A stretch of DNA of 64,000 nucleotides, taken from assembly GCF_026810365.1 (NCBI RefSeq), contig NZ_CP113948.1:2691001-2755000 (forward strand). The letters are read 5' to 3'. The notes under the pieces are model-generated. The model worked only from the letters and a program-made list of their open reading frames with translations, made no database searches and was not told the DNA's origin. Source of the DNA: Flavobacterium praedii (GTDB lineage Bacteria > Bacteroidota > Bacteroidia > Flavobacteriales > Flavobacteriaceae). Both the position numbers and the translations under genes were made by a program. Below are positions 53,940-62,631 of this stretch, piece after piece. Numbering within the stretch: position 1 is the stretch's first letter; each line of letters opens with the position of its first letter.

Positions 53940-54557
53940 TTACAGACAAGCGCATTCTTTTATAGAATACATCATTTTTACCACTTCATGTTGCACAGAC
54001 AATCCTTTGTCATGCAAATACCACAATTGCAATTGTGACTTGGCTTCCTCATCAACAATCCCAAATTGTTCTTTATAATTTTTAATTAAATCTGACGCTC
54101 CTTTTGGTCTTGGCCCCCAATGACTACAAACCTTACCCAATTGTTTATCTATAATAAGAAGCTTAGGAATGGCTCTAGCCCCATTAGTCAAAAAATGACT
54201 CATTAAATCATCATTCTCATCTCGTAAAACAATTTTCAAATCAATTTTATTCGATTCGGCCGCCATTTTATTCAATATAGGCAAAATTTGTGCAGCATCT
54301 CCGCACCAACCTTCTGCGATAACCAACCAAATGTATTCCTTTTCAAGACCTTTCAATTTCAAACTAATTTCCTCGGGAACAGTAATGGTTTTGTCTAATC
54401 TTTTCAAACGGGATTCATTCAAGGTACTGTAATGTAATAAATCTTCCGATTGTTCCTCACCAGTTGACTTTCCTTCTGCCAACAAATCGGATATAATTTT
54501 TCTATATTCTAAATAACTATAACTATTAAACAACGCTTTCGCAACTGAACTTTTCAT
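53940..54557 (-). CDS. Thioredoxin-like protein with a single active-site cysteine
   Basis: The 205-residue protein has a thioredoxin fold signature WLVIAEGWCGDAAQILPIL near residue 85, with WCGD in place of the usual CxxC, plus ARAIPKLLII (cis-Pro region) near 145. With one Cys it cannot act as a classical dithiol reductase; it may be a chaperone-like or monothiol protein. It ends SIKECACL. The leader includes the element shared with the S41 protease gene, up to the ATG. Confidence 0.8.
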   Translation of the reverse strand: MKSSVAKALFNSYSYLEYRKIISDLLAEGKSTGEEQSEDLLHYSTLNESRLKRLDKTITVPEEISLKLKGLEKEYIWLVIAEGWCGDAAQILPILNKMAAESNKIDLKIVLRDENDDLMSHFLTNGARAIPKLLIIDKQLGKVCSHWGPRPKGASDLIKNYKEQFGIVDEEAKSQLQLWYLHDKGLSVQHEVVKMMYSIKECACL

Positions 54558-54618
54558 ATGTAGATAATATTTGTTTTTAATGGATCCCCATAGCTATCGG
54601 GAGGTATCGCCAGAAATT
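54555..54618 (-). repeat. Leader element shared with the S41 protease gene (copy B)
   Basis: CTGGCGATACCTCCCGATAG on the minus strand and the CAAATATTATCTACATATG block touching the start codon match copy A at 12761-12830, with a few changes between. An additional block (GACAGCT ... GCG.TTTCAT) continues at about 54631-54656. Confidence 0.65.
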
Positions 54619-54753
54619 AATTAGTGTTTGTGACAGCTATTTTCATAGCGATTTCATATTTTGATTTATTTTTTAAGCAAATTTAAATTACCCTAACCAT
54701 AAAAAGTGTGATAAAAATCACTTAAGACCCAACAAAATGCATAATTTTATATA

Positions 54754-55539
54754 ATGGACAGTAAATTAAAATCAATCGGTTTAATATTATCTGGTGGAGG
54801 GTCTAAAGGCATAGCTCATGCTGGGGTTTTGCAGTTTTTGGAAGAAAAAAACATTACTCCAACTCACATTGCTGGCTCAAGTGCAGGATCAATAGTTGCT
54901 GCCTTGTATGGAATTGGCAAATCTCCCGAGGCAATCCTGGAATTTTTCAAATCTATTTATTTTTTCCATTGGAAACATTTTACATTTTCTAAAGCAGGTT
55001 TAATTGACTCGGAATCCTTCAAAGAATATTTTTATGAAATTTTTAAGGACACAACTTTGGGAGAACTAAAAATACCAATATACATTACCGCCACCGACTT
55101 GATCAAAGGCAAATCAAAAGTTTTTAGCCCCGAAACCAAAACAATAGATGCCATCTTGGCGTCATCGTCATTTCCTGGAGTAATGTCTCCGTATGAATTT
55201 AATGGAAAGTTATATAGTGACGGTGGCATTCTTAATCATTTTCCAACCAACATTCTAAAAGACAAATGTGATACCTTAATTGGGATATATGTCAGTCCAA
55301 TACAGCAAATAGAAGCAAAAGATTTAAATTCTATCAAAGCAGTCACAGCTAGAGCATTTGATTTATTCTCCGCCAATTCGAGCATACACAAATTTGATCA
55401 TTGCGATTGGTTGATAGAACCCGAAGCCTTGTCCTTATATAGCACATTTGAAACCAGTAAAATCAAAATGGAGGCTATTTTTAATATTGGATACGAATCG
55501 GCTAAAAAATCATATAAAAAACTAAATTTAAATATTTAG
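54754..55539 (+). CDS. Patatin-like phospholipase
   Basis: The 261-residue protein has the patatin catalytic dyad context: LILSGGGSKGIAHAGVLQFL near residues 11-30 (oxyanion glycines), IAGSSAGSIVAALYG near 39-53 (GxSxG serine), and LYSDGGILNHFPTN near 151-164 (Asp of the dyad). These are lipid acyl hydrolases; there is no signal peptide, so it acts in the cytosol. Confidence 0.92.
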   Translation: MDSKLKSIGLILSGGGSKGIAHAGVLQFLEEKNITPTHIAGSSAGSIVAALYGIGKSPEAILEFFKSIYFFHWKHFTFSKAGLIDSESFKEYFYEIFKDTTLGELKIPIYITATDLIKGKSKVFSPETKTIDAILASSSFPGVMSPYEFNGKLYSDGGILNHFPTNILKDKCDTLIGIYVSPIQQIEAKDLNSIKAVTARAFDLFSANSSIHKFDHCDWLIEPEALSLYSTFETSKIKMEAIFNIGYESAKKSYKKLNLNI

Positions 55540-55572
55540 GGAACAGTATTTTCAAAAAAAACAGAATATGTC

Positions 55573-55580
55573 TATATTTG
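55573..55580 (+). promoter_or_regulatory. -7 promoter element for pyrH
   Basis: TATATTTG matches TAnnTTTG and lies 84 bases before the pyrH ATG. Confidence 0.45.
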
Positions 55581-55664
55581 CACAACTTATGCTGTTTTGA
55601 CTCGAAAACCAGTGTAATTTACTTTCGAAAATGAAGGGAGACCTTAAAAAAATAAAATCTAAAG

Positions 55665-56372
55665 ATGAAATACAAAAGAATCCTTCTAAAATTAAGTGGC
55701 GAAGCTTTAATGGGTGATTTACAATATGGGATTGATCCTAAACGATTAGCCGAATATGCAGATGAAATCAAACAAATTCATGCCAAAGGAGTTGAAATCG
55801 CTATAGTTATTGGTGGAGGTAACATTTTTAGAGGTGTTGCTGGAGCCAGTTCAGGAATGGATAGAGTTCAAGGAGATTATATGGGAATGCTAGCCACAGT
55901 TATTAACGGAATGGCATTACAAGGCGCTCTTGAAGACAAAGGAATGAAAACCCGTTTGCAAACTGCCTTAAAAATGGAATCTATTGCAGAGCCTTATATC
56001 AAAAGAAGAGCGGATCGTCATCTGGAAAAAGGAAGGATCGTAATTTTTGGAGCTGGTACAGGAAACCCTTATTTTACAACAGATACTGCAGCCGTTTTAC
56101 GAGGAATTGAAATCAATGCTAATGTAATTCTAAAAGGAACACGTGTTGATGGAGTTTATGATTGTGATCCAGAGAAAAACGCATCAGCTGTAAAATTTGA
56201 ATACATTTCATTTGAAGATGTATTAAAAAAAGGATTAAATGTTATGGATACCACAGCATTTACTTTAAGCCAAGAAAACAAATTACCAATAGTCGTTTTC
56301 GACATGAATAAAATAGGGAATCTATTAAAAATTTGTGAAGGAGAAAACATAGGAACCGTAGTTAATATATAG
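55665..56372 (+). CDS. pyrH: UMP kinase
   Basis: The cytosolic hexameric UMP kinase makes UDP. The N-terminal [14 protein letters not shown] (residues 5-18), the glycine-rich [11 protein letters not shown], and the [23 protein letters not shown] segment are intact; length 235 is normal. It is followed by frr, the common arrangement pyrH-frr in many bacteria. Confidence 0.97.
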   Translation: MKYKRILLKLSGEALMGDLQYGIDPKRLAEYADEIKQIHAKGVEIAIVIGGGNIFRGVAGASSGMDRVQGDYMGMLATVINGMALQGALEDKGMKTRLQTALKMESIAEPYIKRRADRHLEKGRIVIFGAGTGNPYFTTDTAAVLRGIEINANVILKGTRVDGVYDCDPEKNASAVKFEYISFEDVLKKGLNVMDTTAFTLSQENKLPIVVFDMNKIGNLLKICEGENIGTVVNI

Positions 56373-56449
56373 TTAGCAGTATTCAGTGTTCAGTTTGCAG
56401 TAAAAACTGATCACTAAAAAACTGATCACTGACCACTAAATAAAAAAAA
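56373..56449 (+). repeat. Spacer repeat between pyrH and frr
   Basis: It shares GTTTGCAGTAAAA and AAAACTGATCACT-type units with the spacer upstream of uppP (52048-52129). Confidence 0.5.
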
Positions 56450-57013
56450 ATGACAGAAGAAATTGAATTTATATTAGATAGCACCAAAGAATCAATGGCT
56501 GGTTCTATTGAACATTTAGAGAAATCATTTTTAAATATTCGTGCTGGAAAAGCATCTCCAGCTATGTTAGGAAGTGTTTTTGTAGATTATTATGGATCGG
56601 CATCTCCACTTTCACAAGTTTCAAAAATTAGTGTTCCAGACGCCAGAACTATAACGCTTCAACCCTTTGAAAAAAACATGTTACATCCTATCGAAAAAGC
56701 AATTATGATTGCCAATCTTGGATTTAACCCAATGAACAATGGTGACATGATTATCATAAGCGTTCCACCACTTACCGAAGATAGAAGACGTGAACTAGCC
56801 AAACAAGCCAAAGTTGAAGCAGAAGATGCCAAAATTGGGGTTAGAAATGCCAGAAAAGAAGCCAATACTGATATTAAAAAACTAGAAAAAGAAGGAACTT
56901 CTGAAGATATTTGTAAAAGTGCCGAAGAAGAAGTACAAAACTTGACTAATACTTATATCAAAAAAATAGATGAACTTCTAGTTATAAAAGAAGCTGAAAT
57001 CATGAAAGTATAA
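56450..57013 (+). CDS. frr: Ribosome recycling factor
   Basis: The 187-residue factor releases ribosomes from mRNA after termination. LEKSFLNIRAGKASPAML (near residue 24), SVPPLTEDRRRELAKQAK (near residue 104) and the long coiled-coil end are diagnostic, and the length is within the family range. A strong terminator follows. Confidence 0.96.
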   Translation: MTEEIEFILDSTKESMAGSIEHLEKSFLNIRAGKASPAMLGSVFVDYYGSASPLSQVSKISVPDARTITLQPFEKNMLHPIEKAIMIANLGFNPMNNGDMIIISVPPLTEDRRRELAKQAKVEAEDAKIGVRNARKEANTDIKKLEKEGTSEDICKSAEEEVQNLTNTYIKKIDELLVIKEAEIMKV

Positions 57014-57036
57014 TCTTTTAAATTAATAAAAATAAT

Positions 57037-57075
57037 AAATCTGTCTTGTCTTTTTGAACGAGACAGATTTTTTTA
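57037..57075 (+). terminator. Terminator of frr
   Basis: AAATCTGTCT pairs with AGACAGATTT, with a long T-run after it. Confidence 0.85.
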
Positions 57076-57079
57076 TACT

Positions 57080-57087
57080 TATTTTTG
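57080..57087 (+). promoter_or_regulatory. -7 promoter element for the DUF5686 gene
   Basis: TATTTTTG matches TAnnTTTG and lies 45 bases before the ATG at 57133. Confidence 0.45.
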
Positions 57088-57132
57088 TGGCAAGGATGCG
57101 TAGCCAAATGCCTTTCTAATCAAAACAGTATT

Positions 57133-59631
57133 ATGAAGTACTTTATTGCATTGTTCTTCCTTTTTACACTAACAATTCAGGCACAATTTCAAATTAACGG
57201 AATTGTAAAAGACGCTACAACCAAAAAACCACTTCCTTTTGCTTCCATTGTTTCAAATGAAGACACCAATACTATTTCGGATGTTGACGGAAAATTTAGT
57301 TTGGTCTCCAAAAACAAAATAACATCAATTACCGTTTCCTATATTGGTTATACAAAAAACACCCTTACTGTAGATAACGCAAAAATATTTTATAAAATTG
57401 CTTTAGAACAAAAAACAAATCCTCTCCATGAAGTTCTTGTTTCAAATGTCAATCCAGCATTAGCCATAATAAAAAAAACAATTGAAAATAAAACAAAGAA
57501 CAATCCACAAGAAAAACTAAAAAGTTATGAATTCAAGGCGTACAACAAGCTCATCGTAACAGCAAATCCCGATTCTATTCATGGGGATATTGATTCCGTT
57601 TTTGTCAATAATCCCTATGGAAAATACCTAAAAGAAATTGATTCCACTGATTATAAATTTAAGTTATTAATCAAAAAGCAACATTTATTTCAAACTGAAA
57701 AAATTTCCCAATATCAATATGATGGCAAACGATTAAAAGAAACCATTTTGGGAACAAAAATGGCAGGCTTTAAACAACCTGTTTATGAAATCCTATCCTT
57801 TAACCTACAGTCATTTTCTATTTACGACACTAAATACGAACTTTTTGAAACCAAATACAACAGCCCAATTGCTCGTGACGCGTTAAAAGATTATAACTTT
57901 AAACTTTTGGACACGGTAACCATAAATGGACGAAATGCCTTTATGGTTTATTTTAAAAACAAAAAAGAAAAAAGAACAGCGGGTCTGGAAGGTATTTTAT
58001 ATATCGATGAGACTAATTATGCTGTTGCAAAAGCAATTATGCGAATTAAGGGCATACTGGATATCAGTGCAATTCATGAATTTAATTACATTCCAGAAGA
58101 AAATTTATGGTTTCCTACACAGAAAAAATTTAAAATTGTTAAGGGAAATAATGATGATGATATAAAAATATTAGGCGGAACCATTCAATTTGACGGGGAC
58201 ATTAAAGAAGATTTAACGCCCAGAAAAAGAGAAGAATCAGACTATGTCTATTTACTATCCCAAACAAATAATTTTGATATTCAATACAATTCTACAGTTA
58301 AAATCAACAAACCAATTGTTGCTGTTGAAATTAAAGATGATGCCATATCAAAACCAGAAAGTTTTTGGAATGAATTTAGAAAAGACAGTTTAGACAGCCG
58401 AAGTCAAAAAACCTATTTATCATTAGATAGTATTTCGATAAAAAAAAGAATTGAAAGTCGGTTAAATTTGCTTCGAAAAGTACTTACTGGTTATGTTCCA
58501 TTCAAATCTTGGGATTTTGATTTGCGTAAAATAATTAGTTACAATAATTATGAAGGACTACGATTGGGACTTGGCGGAATAACTAATGATTACTTTTCAA
58601 AAAAATACAGGATAGAAGGCTACACCGCTTATGGTCTTCGGGATTCTGAATTCAAATACAATATAGGAATTGGAACCAGAGTTAATAAATTCTCAAACAC
58701 CTGGATTAGTTTAAACTACACCGATGACCTGAGAGAAATTGCGAGTATCGATTATGCTGTTGAAAAAAGAGCTTTCAAGATTTATGACCCTCGCGCTATC
58801 AATTTCAGCACACTTTATAGATATGAACAATGGAAAATAGCATTAGAATCTAAAATTATCCCAAAAGTAGAATCAACATTGGCTCTGGCAAGTACATTTG
58901 TGACTCCTCAATTCAATTACATATACAGTTTAAATGGCAAATCGTATTCTAGTTATAACATGACTACAGCAACATTTTCATTAAAATGGAGCCCTTATAG
59001 CGATTATATGCAAACACCAACAGGAAAAATCGAATCTGAAAAAAGGTTTCCAAAATTCACCTTACAGTTGATACAATCACTACCCGATGTTTTAAAAAAT
59101 GATTTTAACTATACCAAAGTTGACTTTAAAGCAGATTATCAAATCAAATATCTCAATGGGCAACGTACCTTTTTGTTATTTGAAGCAGGTAAAGCATTTG
59201 GTGATTTACCCCTGCCACAACTTTACAACAACGCTCCCAATAATTTAAACAAAGAAACCATTATAAAAAGAATAACATTTGCCGGTAAAAATAGTTTTGA
59301 AACCATGTTTTTTAATGAATTTTTTTCGAGCGAATACATGACATTTCAATTTAAACATGGTTTTAATAGGATCTTCATATTAAAAAAATTAAAACCTTCA
59401 TTGGATTTTGTCACAAGAATGGCGTGGGGAAAAATGGAAAACCCAGAAAATCATATTGGCATTGACTTTAAAACCTTAGAGAAAGGATATATAGAATCTG
59501 GAATTGAATTGAATAAAATATTTAATGGTCTGGGTCTAGGAGGCTATTACCGTTATGGTCCAAATCAATTGAGCAAATTTGAAGACAATATAGCCATAAA
59601 ATTAACTTTCGTCTTAAATTTAGGAATTTAA
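57133..59631 (+). CDS. DUF5686 outer-membrane protein with carboxypeptidase-like N-terminal domain
   Basis: The 832-residue protein has a signal peptide (KYFIALFFLFTLTIQAQ), a carboxypeptidase-like regulatory domain near residues 20-90 (FQINGIVKDATTKKPLPFASIV ... ISVSYIGYTKN), and a long DUF5686 body ending in NIAIKLTFVLNLGI, which suggests a barrel. DUF5686 proteins are outer-membrane proteins of Bacteroidetes without a known function. The ATG at 57133 gives the signal peptide; a 16-codon upstream extension is unlikely. Confidence 0.88.
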   Translation: MKYFIALFFLFTLTIQAQFQINGIVKDATTKKPLPFASIVSNEDTNTISDVDGKFSLVSKNKITSITVSYIGYTKNTLTVDNAKIFYKIALEQKTNPLHEVLVSNVNPALAIIKKTIENKTKNNPQEKLKSYEFKAYNKLIVTANPDSIHGDIDSVFVNNPYGKYLKEIDSTDYKFKLLIKKQHLFQTEKISQYQYDGKRLKETILGTKMAGFKQPVYEILSFNLQSFSIYDTKYELFETKYNSPIARDALKDYNFKLLDTVTINGRNAFMVYFKNKKEKRTAGLEGILYIDETNYAVAKAIMRIKGILDISAIHEFNYIPEENLWFPTQKKFKIVKGNNDDDIKILGGTIQFDGDIKEDLTPRKREESDYVYLLSQTNNFDIQYNSTVKINKPIVAVEIKDDAISKPESFWNEFRKDSLDSRSQKTYLSLDSISIKKRIESRLNLLRKVLTGYVPFKSWDFDLRKIISYNNYEGLRLGLGGITNDYFSKKYRIEGYTAYGLRDSEFKYNIGIGTRVNKFSNTWISLNYTDDLREIASIDYAVEKRAFKIYDPRAINFSTLYRYEQWKIALESKIIPKVESTLALASTFVTPQFNYIYSLNGKSYSSYNMTTATFSLKWSPYSDYMQTPTGKIESEKRFPKFTLQLIQSLPDVLKNDFNYTKVDFKADYQIKYLNGQRTFLLFEAGKAFGDLPLPQLYNNAPNNLNKETIIKRITFAGKNSFETMFFNEFFSSEYMTFQFKHGFNRIFILKKLKPSLDFVTRMAWGKMENPENHIGIDFKTLEKGYIESGIELNKIFNGLGLGGYYRYGPNQLSKFEDNIAIKLTFVLNLGI

Positions 59632-59832
59632 TAAAGTCCTAATGATAGTATCCAAAACGGTAAGAGCCCTCTATTGATTTAATTCAGACAGTTGCGATGA
59701 ACATCATTGTAAAAAATCACGAACTTTAGAACACATTTCGATCTCAAAAGCATCCAAATTGAGAATAATCACAGAGCATGCGTACTTTCTCTTTACTCAA
59801 CATATCAAAATCAAAAAAAAGTAGGGTAACGA

Positions 59833-60162
59833 TCAATGTGAGGAAACAAATTTCAGCCCAACTATTGAGGCTATCAAAGTAAATAGGAAAAAAAGTCTCC
59901 AGAAAGTAGCCGGTTCTTTGAATATAAAAATACCAACTAAAACAGTTCCAACAGCTCCAATTCCTGTCCAAACTGCATAAGCGGTACCAATAGGCAAAGT
60001 TTGAGATGCTTTGTACAACAATAACATACTAATTGAAAGCGCCGTAAAAAAACCAACCATCCACAATGTCGAGGTCATACCCGAAGTTTCTTTGGCTTTG
60101 CCCAAACAAGTGGCAAAACCCACTTCAAAAAAACCCGCTATAATTAATAAAATCCAATTCAT
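59833..60162 (-). CDS. SMR family (QacE-like) multidrug efflux transporter
   Basis: The 109-residue, four-helix protein starts MNWILLIIAGFFEVGFATCLGKAK, with the conserved Glu of SMR pumps (FEVGFA) at residue 13. The AYAVWTGIGAVGTVLVGI segment and final helix are typical. It is an inner-membrane proton-coupled exporter of cationic compounds. The ATG at 60162 lies two bases after the antiporter stop, so the two genes are probably translationally coupled. An upstream start (60207) would overlap the antiporter. Confidence 0.9.
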   Translation of the reverse strand: MNWILLIIAGFFEVGFATCLGKAKETSGMTSTLWMVGFFTALSISMLLLYKASQTLPIGTAYAVWTGIGAVGTVLVGIFIFKEPATFWRLFFLFTLIASIVGLKFVSSH

Positions 60163-60164
60163 AA

Positions 60165-62435
60165 TTATGGTTTTATAATCAATACCGAAGGCACCCCACT
60201 CAACCATTTACTGCGAGAATCCAATAAATCTTTCCAACTATCCAAACTCACAATCATTAAATCTTGCTGAATCAAGAATTCATTGTTTAACAATGATTCT
60301 TTATCTAAAATTACATTATTTGGATATTTTTGCTTTAAAGATTCTATAGCACTGGCAATTACAAAATTATTCTCTATGTGGCTGTTGAAATCCAAAAAAG
60401 CAACTGTAGCATTATTATTGAATATCATTTTTTGAGCATATTCAATCAAAAATGAGTCTTCGGAAGTGTAAATAGGAACGAAGACTTTATTTACTTCTTT
60501 CAAATCTTTATCAATCAAAACACCTAATGGCATTTTAGTTTTCAAAACAATTTGGCGAGTTCGTTCATCAAATGGAGAATTGACAAACAATCCTTCTTTA
60601 CCGGTAAACTTATCTAATAATCTTTCTGGATTTATGATTCGAGAAGTAAAGCCAATTACTTTTCCCAATATTGTTCCTTCAAAAATCGATTTCCCCAATC
60701 CAACTAGCAATAAATCATATTCTCCTTGATTGGCAATATCAATAATTTCATTTTCTATATCAATAGTTGCCTTAAAAATAGTAGTAACTTCTTGTTTCAG
60801 CACAATTGCCTCTTTCATTATAGGACTAAAACTACTTTTCTCTTTATCGTCCATATTAAAAGTATGTACTTCATCACTTAACGATAAATGTAAAGCAGTG
60901 ATACTGGCTTTTTCTTTTTGTTTTTTCACCATACTGTTGGCTAAACGCAATAAAGATTTTCCTTTTTCATTATTCCCAAAAGATAGTAGAATACGATATT
61001 TACTTTGATCAACTTCATCTTCATGATCTATTATATCACTAGTTTTGAAAATATAATTGATTAAATTTAAAGCGGGGCCTGTCATAAAAGTAGTCACCAA
61101 TGCCATAATAACCATCATTGTAAAGACCTCCGTAGTTAGTACACCAAGGCCCAATCCAATATTCAAAACAATAAGCTCCATTAATCCCCTAGTATTCATT
61201 AAGGCTCCAATGATAAGACTGTTTCGCCAACTTTGTCCGACAAATTTTGCTGCCAAAGCACTACCAAAAAATTTCCCTACTACTGCAACTAGAATGATAA
61301 ACCCTGTCACTTTCCATAAATAAGGTTCATTGATCAAACCAATTTCGGTACGTAAACCTGTGAATACAAAAAATAAAGGAAGCAATAATATAACAGAAAC
61401 ATCTTCTACTTTTGCAATAAAAACGGTTCGAAACTTAGGAATATCAGGCATAATAGCCCCCATCATAAAGGCACCAAATAGGGCATGAATACCAACCAAT
61501 TCCGTAGCATAGGACGAAATGATTAATATTAAAAAAAAGATTGCCACCACGGGTTTACTCAAACTGTCTTTGGCTCCATATAAATCACCAATTCTTTTCA
61601 AGAATGGTTTTACAAGAAAAATCATTATTAGAACATATAAGGCTGCCAGAGAAATTATAAACATGGAACTTTCAAAGGTTCCCGCTTTTACTATAGCAAT
61701 TACAACTGCCAACAAACACCAAGCGGTAATATCATCTGCGGCTGCACATGTAATTACGATTGCTCCTAACTTAGTTTTATGCATGCCTCTTTCTTGAACA
61801 ATTCGAGCCAAAACCGGAAAAGCGGTGATACTCATTGCAATTCCCATAAACAAACTAAAAGAAAGAAACTTTACTCCTTCTGGAGCAAAACGATTGTAAA
61901 CAAAATACGCCAATCCTATACCCAGTGCAAACGGAATTACAATACTTGCATGACTAATAACAATAGCTTCTTTGGCTCTGTTTTTTAGAACTTTTATGTC
62001 GAGTTCCATCCCAATAACAAACATAAAAAGAATCAGTCCAATCTGGCTCAAAAATTTTAAATTTTCTAATGAATCAGGGGGAAATAATGCATGAAAGAAA
62101 TCTGGAAAATATAAACCTAACAAGGATGGCCCTAATGCAATTCCAGCTATAATTTCACCAATAACGGAAGGTTGACCAATTTTTTTGAAAACCCAACCAA
62201 AAAGTCGTGCCACAAGGATAATCATTATAATTTGTGCCAATAAAATAGCTAAAGGATCTTGTACATTATGAATCATTGCATTGAGAAAATCCTCCCAAGA
62301 ATTATTACTGGCTATCGGATGAATAATAGTCTCATTATTTTCAAGGTATTTTCCTTCCTTAATTATCCAATACATAAGAGCTGTAAAACCACCTGTTACG
62401 CCAAAATAAAACAATGTATTCCTATACTTTTTCAT
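60165..62435 (-). CDS. Cation:proton antiporter, CPA2/Kef-like
   Basis: The 756-residue protein has about 12 transmembrane helices and the CPA2 core: QPSVIGEIIAGIALGPSLLGLY near residue 84, FMGIAMSITAFPVLARI, AAADDITAWCLLAVV (the DD/ND-type ion site), and GALMNTRGLMELIVLNIGLGLG. A cytosolic C-terminal part (about residues 460-750) with DLLLVGLGKS resembles a universal-stress-like domain rather than KTN. It exchanges K+ or Na+ for H+. The ATG at 62435 is the fitting start; an upstream start at 62486 adds 17 residues. Confidence 0.9.
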   Translation of the reverse strand: MKKYRNTLFYFGVTGGFTALMYWIIKEGKYLENNETIIHPIASNNSWEDFLNAMIHNVQDPLAILLAQIIMIILVARLFGWVFKKIGQPSVIGEIIAGIALGPSLLGLYFPDFFHALFPPDSLENLKFLSQIGLILFMFVIGMELDIKVLKNRAKEAIVISHASIVIPFALGIGLAYFVYNRFAPEGVKFLSFSLFMGIAMSITAFPVLARIVQERGMHKTKLGAIVITCAAADDITAWCLLAVVIAIVKAGTFESSMFIISLAALYVLIMIFLVKPFLKRIGDLYGAKDSLSKPVVAIFFLILIISSYATELVGIHALFGAFMMGAIMPDIPKFRTVFIAKVEDVSVILLLPLFFVFTGLRTEIGLINEPYLWKVTGFIILVAVVGKFFGSALAAKFVGQSWRNSLIIGALMNTRGLMELIVLNIGLGLGVLTTEVFTMMVIMALVTTFMTGPALNLINYIFKTSDIIDHEDEVDQSKYRILLSFGNNEKGKSLLRLANSMVKKQKEKASITALHLSLSDEVHTFNMDDKEKSSFSPIMKEAIVLKQEVTTIFKATIDIENEIIDIANQGEYDLLLVGLGKSIFEGTILGKVIGFTSRIINPERLLDKFTGKEGLFVNSPFDERTRQIVLKTKMPLGVLIDKDLKEVNKVFVPIYTSEDSFLIEYAQKMIFNNNATVAFLDFNSHIENNFVIASAIESLKQKYPNNVILDKESLLNNEFLIQQDLMIVSLDSWKDLLDSRSKWLSGVPSVLIIKP

Positions 62436-62604
62436 ATTTATAGTAACCCCAAAAATTAATTTAATAAAACAAAGTTGCGAAAACAAATCTATTAATTATA
62501 AAACAAATAACAATGGTAACTAAAATTTAATTCTACTGTAAAAAATGACCTTGAAAAAAATCAAATCAAATGCATAAAAACAAAAATAACTCTTGGAGTT
62601 TATG

Positions 62605-62612
62605 TATTTTTG
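62605..62612 (+). promoter_or_regulatory. -7 promoter element for the MMPL transporter gene
   Basis: TATTTTTG matches TAnnTTTG and lies 19 bases before the ATG. Confidence 0.5.
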
Positions 62613-62631
62613 GGGCTTTAAAAAATTTATA

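Noticed and set aside
59744..59832. Short frame next to the SMR gene (MLSKEKVRMLCDYS...)
   Set aside because: Only about 19 codons before a stop, and a frameshift would be needed to extend it; no recognisable family, so not called.
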